Of a stretch of 64,000 bases of DNA, positions 26,113 to 37,486 are shown piece after piece. Each line of letters begins with the position of its first letter. Position 1 is the stretch's first letter. Position numbers and translations under genes: made by a program. The DNA lies in contig OX467092.1 in NCBI GenBank assembly GCA_950106755.1, positions 2,232,001 to 2,296,000 of the forward strand, read 5' to 3'. A model generated the notes under the pieces. The model made no database searches, was not told the origin of the DNA, and worked only from the letters and a program-made list of their open reading frames with translations. This DNA is from Climacium dendroides. Its lineage: Eukaryota > Streptophyta > Bryopsida > Hypnales > Climaciaceae.

Positions 26113-26699
26113 CCCCTAAGGTCCCAAGGCCATTTTTCTATAAAAATGACTCAAAATTGCTAGTTTTGTTGAATTCATCGAATTTTCTTAGAATCTAACT
26201 ATAGGATCTTGTATTTAATTTGTCTTAGATCATGTAGTAAAATTTTCATAACGTTTGACTATATAAGTTGGAAAATATTAGCATCTAAAGTTGGAAAATT
26301 TTATTTTTTTGAACATTAGCTTGTAATTTCAAATGACTTTGACTGCTATTTGTGGAGTTTTTTTGCACTACAAATTTTGAATTTAATTTTTTTATGCTAA
26401 AGAATTGATATGAAAGTTTAGAATTTTTTTTCCAAAAACACACACTTGATTTTTATTCTTTATAAAATTGTTACGTAGAAGTAAGTCTTAGATCAAAAGA
26501 AAAACTAAATTGTTAATAGCTATAAGATGGGATTAAAATACTATAATCCCAATGGTGAGATTGTTTAAAAAATGAATCCTCTACGTTATTTTTTCCAGAA
26601 GATGCTCTAATTGTCCCAAAAATAAGATCGTTTATAATTTTCACATAACAAATCCAAATGGAATGAATCAAAGCTTCATGTATAGATAAAATTAGAATC

Positions 26700-26764
<65 letters not shown>

Positions 26765-26947
26765 GTGTGTGTGTGTGTGTGTGTATGTGTGTGAGGAGAT
26801 TCCTACCCTCTGCACCAAAAAAGAAGACCTTTTGTGCCGAAGTTAATGTATTTTTCTATCTTCACAAAAAGTTTCAAAAAATCATAATGAATATTGAGCC
26901 TGCCCAAAATCCATTTAATCCTCCAAGGGGACAATGGGACTTTAGGG
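26113..26947 (+). mobile_element. TTAA-type element (T3) with an empty site in the right arm
   Basis: The left end CCCCTAAGGTCCCAAGGCC and right end GGGACAATGGGACTTTAGGG match the elements at 36525 and 39201. The flanks have decayed (TCAA and TCCA). The paired right arm keeps the unoccupied target GACTTAAAGATTT (TTAA at 34915-34918 on the + strand), which shows both insertion and target. It contains the TA/TG microsatellite. Non-autonomous. Confidence 0.8.
26702..26792 (+). repeat. (TA)n-(TG)n compound microsatellite
   Basis: About 30 TA dinucleotides are followed by about 11 TG dinucleotides and an imperfect tail. The Cys/Val open frame across it is an artefact. Confidence 0.97.
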
Positions 26948-27186
26948 ATCCAAGATTTATTGCATGTTGGAGCCATTCCTCTCAAGGATGGCTCCAAAAA
27001 TTGGTAGAGGCCATTGTATCAACCAAGTCAAATTTTGCATAACATTTTGTTAGTAGAATTACATAATTTGTGACAACTTGCAACAAAACTTGCAACAAAC
27101 TTGCTCCAAAACATGGCTAAGCCAAATCACATCTTCTTCCTCAAATTTCCAATTTCCAATAAAATTGTAGCCAGACGCAAACATTA

Positions 27187-27422
27187 CACTAAAATTGATA
27201 AATAGTGTTGGGTGTTAGTGTTGTAGTGAATTGGGTCATAGCCTTAACTTATTATATTACCATTCCAACTTCTATATTTTGCTCCCATCTAACACTAAAT
27301 GCACTCTCGTAGAAAGGTTGAAATGACCAAATTTTACTATAGAGCTAAAATAGTGTTAAAATGGGTAAATAATGTTCTAACACTAACCTTTCAAATCACA
27401 ATTAGTGTAGCCAACACTAGTG
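27187..27422. mobile_element. CACTA-type MITE, 236 bp
   Basis: It begins CACTAAAATTG and ends CAACACTAGTG. TA lies on each side. The paired right arm reads straight through the site (AACATTAGCGAG in reverse complement), so the insertion is directly visible by comparison. Short AACACTA motifs recur inside, as in CACTA subterminal regions. Confidence 0.75.
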
Positions 27423-28505
27423 TAGCGAGTATTTGCCGGCATTTAGCCCCACAAAGAATGGCTGCTTGCACGGTGCGTGGAGACCTAATTCTGTTTCCAC
27501 TTCCTCCGCTAAACCTTTTCGGAGAGTACGTTACACATTGAAACTGTGAATTAGAAATTGAGCGACTTTCCGAAACCCCGAACTCTCCGAAGAAGTTTCT
27601 AAACATCTAAATCCGGAGTTGCTACATTTCTACATTTCAAAAAAAGAGTTTCACATTGGCTACATTACCTTGAGTTTTACATTAGCTTAAAAAATTTAGC
27701 AACTCCTCAAGTTGTATGACAATGCGATTCGGTTCACTATTGAGATCCATGGAGTCGAAATTCCGGCCCACGGAAAATTTGTTCACTCTGATGTTGGCCA
27801 TTAATTCTTGTCGCGGCAGTTGCGGTTGAGTTAATGTGTAAGCGAGTGATTCCGTCAGCCTGCGAGCCTTCGCAAATCTGGTATGTTCATGGTTGAGAAC
27901 TCTGTTGCATCTTGTAATTCATCTTGTGATTGAATTTAAGCTATTTGCATGAATTCTAACCTACAGCTACAGTCTAGGGTAACGTTGTCTTTTGAAACAG
28001 ACAGACGTGGCATCTAGCACTGTATGTTCAAAATAACTTCTAATAGTCTCGTTATTTGTCGCACAAACAACATAATCTTATACTCCGTAATATATTCTAA
28101 ATTTGAATATGATTCTCTTACATATTCGACGCCCGTCTAGATTACATTCTTGAAGGGCTGGAAAATTCCATTTGGATTCAAGGAAACTTTAGGAATTCTG
28201 GAAGGAATGTTCTTTCCAAGGGATGAGTCATGGCTTCTTTGGCTCATATAGAGGATGATTCGTTCTCCAAGAGCATATTCCTGGTTCAAAAGGGATCCAT
28301 GCTATGGCATTAGGAATGAATGTTATGTAAATTAGATGTCTGCAGTTGAAATTGAATATAACATCAAGGAGCACTAATCTATCTGGTATTACAACCCTAA
28401 TGTGCCGTTGATCTTGTTACCTAACCTGGCTGCGTTTGGCAATGATCTAAACAGTGAATATATTGCTTTCATTCCATAATGTATGCTTAGGTCACCTCCA
28501 TTTTG

Positions 28506-29452
28506 TGAGAGTCGAAGCTGAGAATTCTCGTACAAATCCTGCAAATTAGGCTGACCAATTTAACGAATTGGCTACTTTGTGATGGTGTGTGATTTCAAAG
28601 GGAGTGTATGAGTGGAGTGCCTTATGGAAAGCCTTTTGGAGACGAAGGAAAGTGCTTTCTCTCAGATCCCTGAAGACATCAGTAGTGTGTGCACTCTGAA
28701 GGTACCGTTCGCAGTTGCTCACCACTTATCAATTAATGGTGTTTATTATGACATGCTTCTTCTTGAAGGACAGTAATGCCGTGATCGACTCCCATTCAGT
28801 GGTCCCGATCGAATTTGATTTTCATAAGTAGCTCGGTCAAGTTGCTCAAACTATTGCTGAATGTGTTTCAATTCAAATTGAACACTCTCGTATTCCCATC
28901 TGCTCAATTCCGTTCAATTTGGCCATATTAACTGTCCAAAATGTGCTTCCATTTCAGTTGAATATTCTTGTATTCCCATTAGCTGTAGCGATCCACCATG
29001 TCTGGTCGAAATTTGGCCACATTAGTCCCCAATGTCTAATACTCAGCCTGTTGTGACTGAGAAGCTTGGTGGCGTTTTGCCTCTCAACCAGCGAGTTCTC
29101 GCTAGTTTGGACAGCCGTAACGTTGCAGCTCATCCGTGGCACGATCTTGAAATTGGTGAGTTACACACCTCGGTTGCCTTCTCTTTGTGGACATGGAAAG
29201 TGACCTTGGTGGTGATAATTTGTACAGTTCGTGACTTTCACGGCTGGAGCTTCATTCGAACAGCTACGTGTGTGTTGAATGGTCCATTGACCACTCTTAT
29301 GAAGGTGGTTGAATGATCGTGTGACGATCCTCATGTGTACTATTCTAGAGAAAACTTTGGTTCAATGATTCGATATTTGGATTCATGTTGTAAATATAGA
29401 CTCTAAGGTGTGTCTTCTTAAATATTTTTTTACCAAGACAGGCCTAAAGTGA
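28506..29452. repeat. Inner left arm of the inverted duplication (includes PPase exon 1)
   Basis: This segment is the near-identical reverse complement of 33842-32880. It covers the likely promoter and leader, exon 1 and part of intron 1 of the pyrophosphatase gene. The arms remain alignable into intron 1 (TCTTCTTAA..ACCAGACAGGCCT). Confidence 0.88.
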
Positions 29453-31835
29453 CCACACCTAAATGTGACTCTTTATAGGCTTATAATAGCAATTATTATT
29501 AAAAATGGTTAAATTTTCGTATAAATCTTCTTTTTGGCGAATCGAAGGGGATTGAAATGCACAGAAGAATGTGTTATTTGGTTGCAATTTGCTAGAGTTA
29601 CATGTTCTAAGGGTATATGACCTAAAGCCAGCAAATGTTGTTTTGTATGGTGTTCATTCTCAAAATTAATATGTATTGTTCATGCAGGATTTTAGGCATT
29701 TAGAAGCCATGGATCCTGGGTCCTTAATGAGAAATGTCACGATCTTTCTGTAGTACATGGTGTCTTGAAAACGTGATCTTTTAATGCGAAATATCAAGAG
29801 CATTTGTGTTGTGTACGTAAACTGAGTGGCTGTACATGCATCTCTAAAACGCCACTTGTTTCTTTGGAGTGCTTTGCAGGCCCAGAAGCAGCGCTGGTCT
29901 TCAATTGTGTAAAGTCACAGATCCACGCATGTTCGATAAAACCCGGTACGGGGAAATTTTTTTCCTTACCAAACCCAATCGAGAGGTATGCTCAATTCTT
30001 TAAGTGGTTAGAAATGGGTCGTAAGCTTCTATGCTTTTCTGTTACACAGATATTAGGTTTATGTTTTTGATTATCTGAAATGTCAGCAGAGCTCTATGAA
30101 GTGATCAGTTATTGCAGGTGATTGAGATTAGAAAAAGAATCAAAGTGAAGTACGAGCTTGATAAAAAGAGTGGTATTATCAAGGTACATCAGATATCAAT
30201 ATATGTGCTGGATTCGTGTACTCCCTTGTCGTGATTGCCATTCGAGGAAGACCACATAACACTTTGTAGTCACTTCTTCACACCATGGGCTCTTTAATAT
30301 TCAAGAGAGCCTCAGGGTATCCAAGAACATTATCATCTTTGGTTGTTTACTTATAAATTGAGTTCAACATCCAAGAACCGTATTGTAGATCATCTTGTTA
30401 TCTTTTTTGTTAAATTGGCACTTAAATCAATTGACACACGTTTCCTGAGTTCCTGAACTGTTGACCCTCTTCAATGGTCTGTACCTCAATTGATGTTGTC
30501 TTCTTGACTTCCTTTTACTACAGTCACTTATATTCTTTGGAAAAAAAGAAGTGAAAAGAGTACAAGTAGAATGTTGTTGCTGAAATATATAAATTTTTGA
30601 TGGATTGTAGAGTTATTCCGTTGCAGAGAGAACGCTCTTCTTTGCCCGTTCTTACATTCTGTGATACATTGGCAGGAAGGAAATTCATTTCGATGGTATT
30701 TCTGTTGCTGTTGTAGAATAATATATTCGGTTGGAATTAATTAGGTCTGTTTATTTGGCCGCGAGTCCAACGGCTCAATTCTACCTTCATAAAGGTAAAC
30801 ACCCGGAATCCCATGGCCACCCTAAATCTTAGGCAATGGATACATATTCATTTATTTAGGACGATGTAGACCATCTTAACATTTTTTCAAGCGTGTTCAC
30901 TTGGTTTGAGGTCATGTAGCAATAAAATTTTGAGTCTTCATAACTTCAGCACATGGTATGCACATTACATGTTCATGAATGCGTTTTCTAGAGCTCTTTC
31001 ATATTCTTACAAGATCACATAACAACATGACCACTCTAATAATAAAAATAGGAATTGGCGAAACGGTATCTAAGGCTCTTACCCAAATGCAAGCTCTTCT
31101 TCGATAGCCTTGGGGTTATTGCCCATGTCACCGAGGGTCGTACTTGCTGTCTATATCCGCGTGGCCGACCTGCCTAGTAGAACTTCCTTCCTTCAATTCA
31201 ATGAACTCTTCATGTTGGTCGTAGAATCAGAGTTGTTGTTCTTCTTCTTCTAGTTTTGTGATTCCTGTGATGACTGAGATTTTGCTTCCTATTGAAATTC
31301 AATGCATGCATGTATGTGGTAGGGAAGTAGAATTCAATGAAGCTGTTACGTTATTAACTGCAGCCTGTTGGTCAAAATAGAAGAGTAGTTTCGTTTTGAG
31401 GACCGAGCAACTGGATTTCCTATGCTCGTTTCACTAATAAATTGGTCGCTCATGGTGCATTCTGAATTTATGTGAAATTTCATCGTAAGAAATCTCAATA
31501 AATTGGTCGCTCATGGTGCATTCTGAATTTATGTGAAATTTCATCATAAGAAATCTCTTCGCAAAGGTGGTTTCGGATTTCATCAAGTTGGATTTACTTA
31601 CGTACCTAACTTCAAAAGACTCTTTGTTAATGTTCGGTCTTACAGTCTAATTTATTGGCTCATCAGTCCCACCCTAAGCTCTAAAAAAAAAAGGGTCTCA
31701 CTGCAAGATGATGAAACCCTTCATTTCTTTTGTCCCAGACAAAGCCTCACGATTGTACTGCCCTGTTCTTCATTTCAAAGGGTATCATATTTTTTGTAAT
31801 TCAAGTTTTAATTTCTTCTGGTCGTTGTTTTACAG

Positions 31836-32070
31836 GCCTTGGTGAAAGCTCTCAAACCAAGCATTCATTTAAATTAGGTTGGCCTTCCAACAAGAGACCA
31901 GCGAGTGATTTTTCTTCTCCCTCACACTCAAATTCTGATGTCTCATCAATAGATGAGGACAGTGACAAGAAGCATGATGTTTTCAATGGGGATGGCAATC
32001 CCATGGATTCTCCTCTTCCTTACAACGTCACCCACATAGTTCCTAATGGCAATATCCCGTGGACATCTTA
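31836..32070 (+). other. Exon-like open segment of unknown origin
   Basis: A good acceptor (TTGTTTTACAG) precedes about 75 open codons that are Ser/Asp-rich (KRPASDFSSPSH, SSIDEDSDKKHD). They end at a TAA formed by the TTAA target of the adjacent element. It does not match the missing pyrophosphatase exon and I recognise no family. It could be a captured exon or chance. Confidence 0.3.
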
Positions 32071-32071
32071 A

Positions 32072-32574
32072 CCCCTAAATGCCCAAGACACCAAATTCTG
32101 GTGTTGAGAAAATCTTGAATAAAAAAATCATAATCATTCATTTTCAAAATTTTAATTTTTGATGCTAAAACTAGACTTCCAAAAAAATCAAAAATCAAAA
32201 GTACTAAAAATAGTAACTTGGTAAGTTGAGAAGTTGTAAATTGATTGGGGTTACAAATGTTATGCCCTTTTAACCTCCTATTGTTTTGGTGACTGAATTT
32301 TTTGATTTGACATGTGAAAAAGAGGATTGAAAGACTTCAAATCACTTTTACAGTTTTAACACCCTCATGATCAAACACTATAATCTTGTGATAAGTGATC
32401 CATAAGTGATATTTTTTTTTTTTTTTTTCCCATGTGATCTCTAACTTGCCTAGTTTATATTTGTATGGTTACAATTTTTTTTTTAAAATTGATAAGACTT
32501 ATCAAAATGTTGGAATTTTATTCAATTTATAACAAATTCCAAGAAGCTCAAAAAAGACCTTGGGCATGTAGGGG
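32072..32574. mobile_element. TTAA-flanked element (T6), divergent type
   Basis: Exact TTAA repeats (32068-32071 and 32575-32578) flank ends CCCCTAAATGCCCAAG and CTTGGGCATGTAGGGG, an inverted pair of about 16 bp with one mismatch. The interior resembles part of the composite MITE at 24529-25289. No coding capacity. Confidence 0.82.
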
Positions 32575-32729
32575 TTAAGCCTAATTATGTGAGGCGCCAT
32601 CACTGTGCATTATAGGTCGCAGGACAATGATCTAGGAGCGCACATAACTCCTGGTCTAAAGTACAGCACTTCAACCGTAATTTCTGGCTGGGGCACCACC
32701 TTAATAACTGTGGAGCACGTTCACTTCGT

Positions 32730-32751
32730 AGGCAGGCAGGCAGGCAGGCAG
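32730..32751 (+). repeat. (GGCA)n microsatellite
   Basis: Five copies of the tetranucleotide, like the array at about 18900. Confidence 0.85.
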
Positions 32752-32879
32752 AAGACTCGGCAAGTGTGGAGAGCAACTGTGATGAAGCTGATTCTAGATG
32801 CTATGGCAAATATTTTTGTTATGTTATTATTATTATTATTGGTAAGTTAGGGAGGAGGGTTTCCGGTTCAGCAGGTATG

Positions 32880-33842
32880 GGCACTTCAGGCCTGTCTGGT
32901 TAATTTTTTTTTTTAAGAAGACACAACTTACAGTCTATACTTACACCATGAATCCAAATTTGGAATCATTCAACCAAAGTTTTCTCTAGAATAGTACACA
33001 TGAGGATCGTCACACGATCATTCAACCACCTTCATAAGAGTGGTCAATGGACCATTCAACACACACGTAGCTGTTCGAATGAAGCTCCAGCCGTGAAAGT
33101 CACGAACTGTACAAATTATCACCACCAAGGTCACTTTCCATGTCCACAAAGAGAAGGCAACTGAGGTGTGTAACTCACCAATTTCAAGATCGTGCCACGG
33201 ATGAGCTGCAACGTTGCGGCTGTCCAAACTAGCGAGAACTCGCTGGTTGAGAGGCAAAACGCCACCAAGCTTCTCAGTCACAACAGGCTGAGTATTAGAC
33301 ATTGGGGACTAATGTGGCCAAATTTCGACCAGACATGGTGGATCGCTACAGCTAATGGGAATACAAGAATATTCAACTGAAATGGAAGCACATTTTGGAC
33401 AGTTAATATGGCCAAATTGAACGGAATTGAGCAGATGGGAATACGAGAGTGCTCAATTTGAATTGAAGCACATTCAGCAATAGTTTGAGCAACTTGACCG
33501 AGCTACTTATGAAAATCAAATTCGATCAGGACCACTGAATGGGAGTCGATCACGGCATTACTGTCCTCCAAGAAGAAGCATGTCATAATAAACACCATTA
33601 ATTGATAAGTGGTGAGCAACTGCGAACGGTACCTTCAGAGTGCACACACTACTGATGTCTTCAGGGATCTGAGAGAGAGCATTCCAGGGAACATTTTCCT
33701 TCGTCTCCAAAAGGCTTTCCAAAAGGCACTCCACTCATACACTCCCTTTGAAATCACACACCATCACAAAGTAGCCAATTCTGAAAATTGGCAACCCTAA
33801 TTTGCAGGATTTGTACGAGAATTCTCAGCTTCGACTCTCACC
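32880..33842. repeat. Inner right arm of the inverted duplication
   Basis: Near-identical reverse complement of 28506-29452, including a second copy of pyrophosphatase exon 1 and its upstream region. Confidence 0.88.
33179..33302 (-). pseudogene. Inverted second copy of pyrophosphatase exon 1
   Basis: On the minus strand this reproduces the 41-codon first exon, including VAAHPWHDLEIG, and keeps its GTGAG donor. No downstream exons follow on that strand, so it cannot encode the enzyme. Because it carries the upstream region too, it could drive antisense transcription across the + strand exons. Confidence 0.9.
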
Positions 33843-33944
33843 AAATTAGAATGCAGCACAAATTCGGCTGCTGTGTTGCCGCACCGAATGGCACCGTCGA
33901 TGGTCGCGGGCAAGCATGTGTCCGTCCAATCTCCGCTGAGGTAA

Positions 33945-34320
33945 AGTTTGCCCGGCTTTTGCTTCAATCTTCAGTTGCAAACAACTGCCTCAGTCATTCA
34001 GGCTGGCCGGGCATTCAATTGAATGCATGCATGCAATTGAGTTTCCTTTTGGGCTTGTCAGGTTTCTAGTGTCTTGCAGGGATTGGTGACCAAGCCAGCG
34101 CCCAAGGCGTAATATTCGATGCAGAATGCCACTTGTCATTGAAGTTGGACTGTGATAATTGGATTATGATTGGAGTCACTTTTTGTGTATGTGAGCCTCA
34201 TCAAAGTTTTGGGAAATTGAAGGGATGGCGCCAGCAAGGCGCATATAAGCTGCGGAATGTCGCTTGTGATTGAAGTTGGATCAGGTTGTGTATGAGCCTC
34301 ATCGAAGTTTTGGAATGAAC
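33945..34320 (+). repeat. Second copy of dispersed repeat R, with internal duplication
   Basis: Related in direct orientation to 23670-24420. Within it a short unit containing AAxGTCxCTTGT-ATTGAAGTTGGA, GTGTATG-TGAGCCTCATC and AAGTTTTGG occurs twice (about 34120-34215 and 34250-34310). Confidence 0.7.
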
Positions 34321-34329
34321 AAATTTTCC

Positions 34330-35790
34330 ATGGGCCGGAATTTCGACTCCATGAATCTCAATAGTGAACCGAATCGCATTGTCATACAACTTGAGGAGTT
34401 GCTAAATTTTTTAAGCTAATGTAAAACTCAAGGTAATGTAGCCAATGTGAAACTCTGTTTTTGAAATGTAGAAATGTAGCAACTCCGGATTTAGATGTTT
34501 AGAAACTTCTTCGGAGAGTTCAGGGTTTCGGAGAGTCGCTCAAATTCTAATTCGCAGTTTCAATGCGTAACGTACTCTCCGAAAAGGTTTTGCGGTGGAA
34601 GTGGAAACAGAATTAGGTCTCCACGCACCGTGCAAGCAGCCATTCTTTGTGGGGCTCAATGCCGGCAAATACTCGCTAATGTTTTGATCTAGCTACGATT
34701 TTATTGGAAATTTGAGGAAGAAGATGTGATTTGGCTCAGCCATGTTTTGGAGCAAGTTTGGAGCAAGTTTGTTGCAAGTTTTGTTGTAAGTTGTCACAAA
34801 TTATGTAATTGTAGTAACAAAATGTTATGCAAAATTTGACTTGGTTGATACAATAGCCTCTACCAATTTTTGGAGCCATCCTTGAGAGGAATAGCTCCAA
34901 CATGCAACAAATCTTTAAGTCTAGCCTTTGATTTTGGAATAAATATTATTCATTCAATTTTGATATATGACTTGTTTCTCTACAAGCCTGTAGGAAATTG
35001 GAGGAAAAAAATGTGATTTTTTTGCAAAATTTTATGGCATTTTAGATGAAAGATTTGTTGAAAATTGCTAAATAAATAATGTAATTGTAGCTATGACATT
35101 AAGAATGTGCATATACAATCTCATTGTAGTTCAATGTAGAATTGGCAATAGCGTTGAATATGGAGAGCATGGTTATGTCTTATATAATCTTGGCTTTCTT
35201 TAGCAATATAGTGTACTTTTTACACCCTAATATGATTGAAACTAACAATGAATCAAATGTGCTTGAATGTCAATTTTGTAAAAGAGGTCATCAACTAAGC
35301 ACTCTTTGTGAAAGTGGTGGACACTTGGTCCACGTTCTAAGTTCAAACTTCAACAAAACCAACTACTTAGTAGCTATTCTCCCATGATAAGAATGTGAGA
35401 AACTCATTAATCTACATTACATCTTGGCTAGGGCGAGTGTCACTAATCTATCATGCATAATCAAAATCAGCAATCCATTAATTAGTGATCCATTTCAACA
35501 TCTTCTCAAGGAATGTGCCCAAATGTTTGAGCAATATCCTATTTTCTCTGAATATATTTGGAACGAGCCATCTGATTCCATTCCATTCGGGAAGGAAACC
35601 ATTCATCTCTTTCAAGCTGACAGGGGACTTTCAATTTCCCAAAACTTGGATGATCGAGGCTCACACACAACCTCACCGCACTGACTCCGTCTCTCAATCC
35701 AACTTCAATCACAAGTGACATTCTGCAGCTTGTATTGCGCCTCGCTGGCTTGGTCAGGCATCCCTGCAAAGCATTCGTTGCAAGAGATAA
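34330..35790. repeat. Outer right arm of the large inverted duplication
   Basis: Reverse complement of the left arm after removal of four elements inserted there. It preserves the unoccupied target of each. It ends about 100 bp before the pyrophosphatase exon at 35889. Confidence 0.85.
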
Positions 35791-36099
35791 ACCCAAGTAG
35801 CAAAAGGAAGGCCTTCTCTCAATACTGTATTTGTCACATTTGTAACCTGCTACCCAAATTTAAAATCTCCTCCCAAATGTGGTTGCAGGAACCTGTTCTT
35901 CCTGGATGCTTCTTGCGAGCAAAAGCCATTGGTCTTATGCCTATGGTTGATCAGGTGCACTTTGATTCAATTCATGAAGCTCGATGAAGCTCGATGAGTG
36001 TTGCAAGTTGAATTCAGGTATTTATAATTTGGTCGCTGAAATATGTTTCGCCCACAGTTCGTGAGGTTCACGTGCCATTGACTGCATACCCCACTTTTT

Positions 36100-36245
36100 T
36101 AAAGTGGCTTAGCAAATTCATTTTAAAAGTGAAAATTCATTTTAAAAGTGAAAATTAAGTGATTGAGTGAAAATTAAGTGGCTTAGCAAATTCACTTTAA
36201 AAGTGGCTTAGCAAATTTTTGATTGAGTGAAAATTAAGTGGCTAA
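36100..36245 (+). repeat. Short tandem repeats of an AAGTGGCTTAGCAAATTCA-type unit
   Basis: Imperfect repeats of GTGGCTTAGCAAATT, ATTTTAAAAGTGAAAATTCA and TTGAGTGAAAATTAAGTGG are interleaved, a small tandem array in the intron before the GEKDDKIIAVCA exon. Confidence 0.8.
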
Positions 36246-36524
36246 GTAATAAATTTGCAGTCTTATCAATGAATAATTGAAGCACTTGACCAGATGGGAA
36301 ACAACTTCTCTTAAAATATGAACGAACATTTCTTGCCATTCTGCACAGTTGGTGTGCATGTAGTGAGTGGATCCTAAGAATAATTGGCTTGTCTTACAAC
36401 ATGGCGTTCCACTGCGGGATTGATCATTACTGATGCTTTTGCACCTTCTTACGTATTCATAGGGTGAGAAAGATGACAAGATCATCGCTGTTTGTGCGAA
36501 TGATATGGAGTACCGTCGCTTTAA

Positions 36525-37486
36525 CCCCTCAAGTCCCAAGGCCTTCTTTCCATCAAAACCAACTCAAAACTGCCAACTTTTATTGCCAAGAGCTAAACAT
36601 TTAAAAAATCATGTTTTTTTTATACATATCTAACTGTAGGATCTTGTATTACACTAGTATAAGAATGTGTGAAAAGAATTTCAAAACTTTGACCTTGTAG
36701 ATTGTAAGATATTTGCATTTAAAGTGAAGAAAACAAGTTTGTTTACACCTTGATCAAGTAGATTTTTTGGCTTTGAATCTTCTTAAGCTAAAATTTTGCA
36801 CTATTGATTTTGATTTTCAAAGTTTTTATGTTGAAGAATAGAGTTGAGGATCTAGGAAAAAAAATTCAACAAAAAACACTTAATTTTCACTCAATCAAAA
36901 ATTGGTCAGTAGAAGTAGGTTCAAGATTGAAGGGATAATTAAACCATGAATAGCTCTAGGATGGAATTGAAACATAATAATCCCAATAATGAGATTGTTC
37001 TAGAAAGAAAACTTAATCCTACCTAACCATTTTTTAAAAATATATTTTTATTTATTTATTTTTAATCATAAAAATTGCATTCAAAAAATGGGTTCTATAA
37101 GTTATTTTTTCAAGAAAATGCTTAGATTGCCTGAAAAATAAGATTGTCCATAACTTTCTCATCATTAGACAGTAAAAATAGAATGAATCAAAGCTTGAGA
37201 TGTAGACAAAAATAATAATTTTTGAGGAAAAGATTAAAAATTTTAAAAATTCAACTTTATGTGATTTTTTTCAGGTTGTCCCTTGAGTTGCTTTTTGGAC
37301 TTATGGTGGCAAAACTTTTTTTTCCTTGCATTGATTGAAATACAAATTATACTTTCCAAAAGCTAATCTAATATCTAATTTTCTGTCTTCAAAATAAAAT
37401 TTCAAAAAGTCATATCAAAAACTAAAATCACACAAGCCTACCTGAAATCCCAAGAGTCTCTCATAGGGACTTTGGGACTTTAGAGG
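36525..37486 (+). mobile_element. TTAA element (T4) inside a pyrophosphatase exon
   Basis: TTAA lies at 36521-36524 and 37487-37490. The ends are CCCCTCAAGTCCCAAGGCC and GGGACTTTGGGACTTTAGAGG. Removing the element and one TTAA rejoins the codons for YRRF and KDISELPPHRL in frame, which matches the conserved family sequence. The insertion is therefore a simple event at a TTAA inside coding DNA. No transposase. Confidence 0.92.

Larger units (their letters stand above)
24262..27790. repeat. Outer left arm of the large inverted duplication
   Basis: After removing inserted elements, 24262-24520 and 25290-27790 read as the reverse complement of 35790-34330. Shared landmarks include the Gly/Lys-rich GGCTGACCAAGCCAGCG block, the AATATGGAGAGxATGGTT block and the CCGGCATT..CACAAAGAATGGCTGC block. 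Four insertions (24529-25289, 25462-25636, 26113-26947, 27187-27422) are absent from the right arm. The arms have therefore diverged by asymmetric insertion since the duplication. Confidence 0.85.

Noticed and set aside
26761..27042. Cys/Val-rich open frame
   Set aside because: Encoded by the TG microsatellite.
27299..27606. Small open frames on both strands at the CCGGCATT block
   Set aside because: Repeated in both arms with different stops and no conserved frame.
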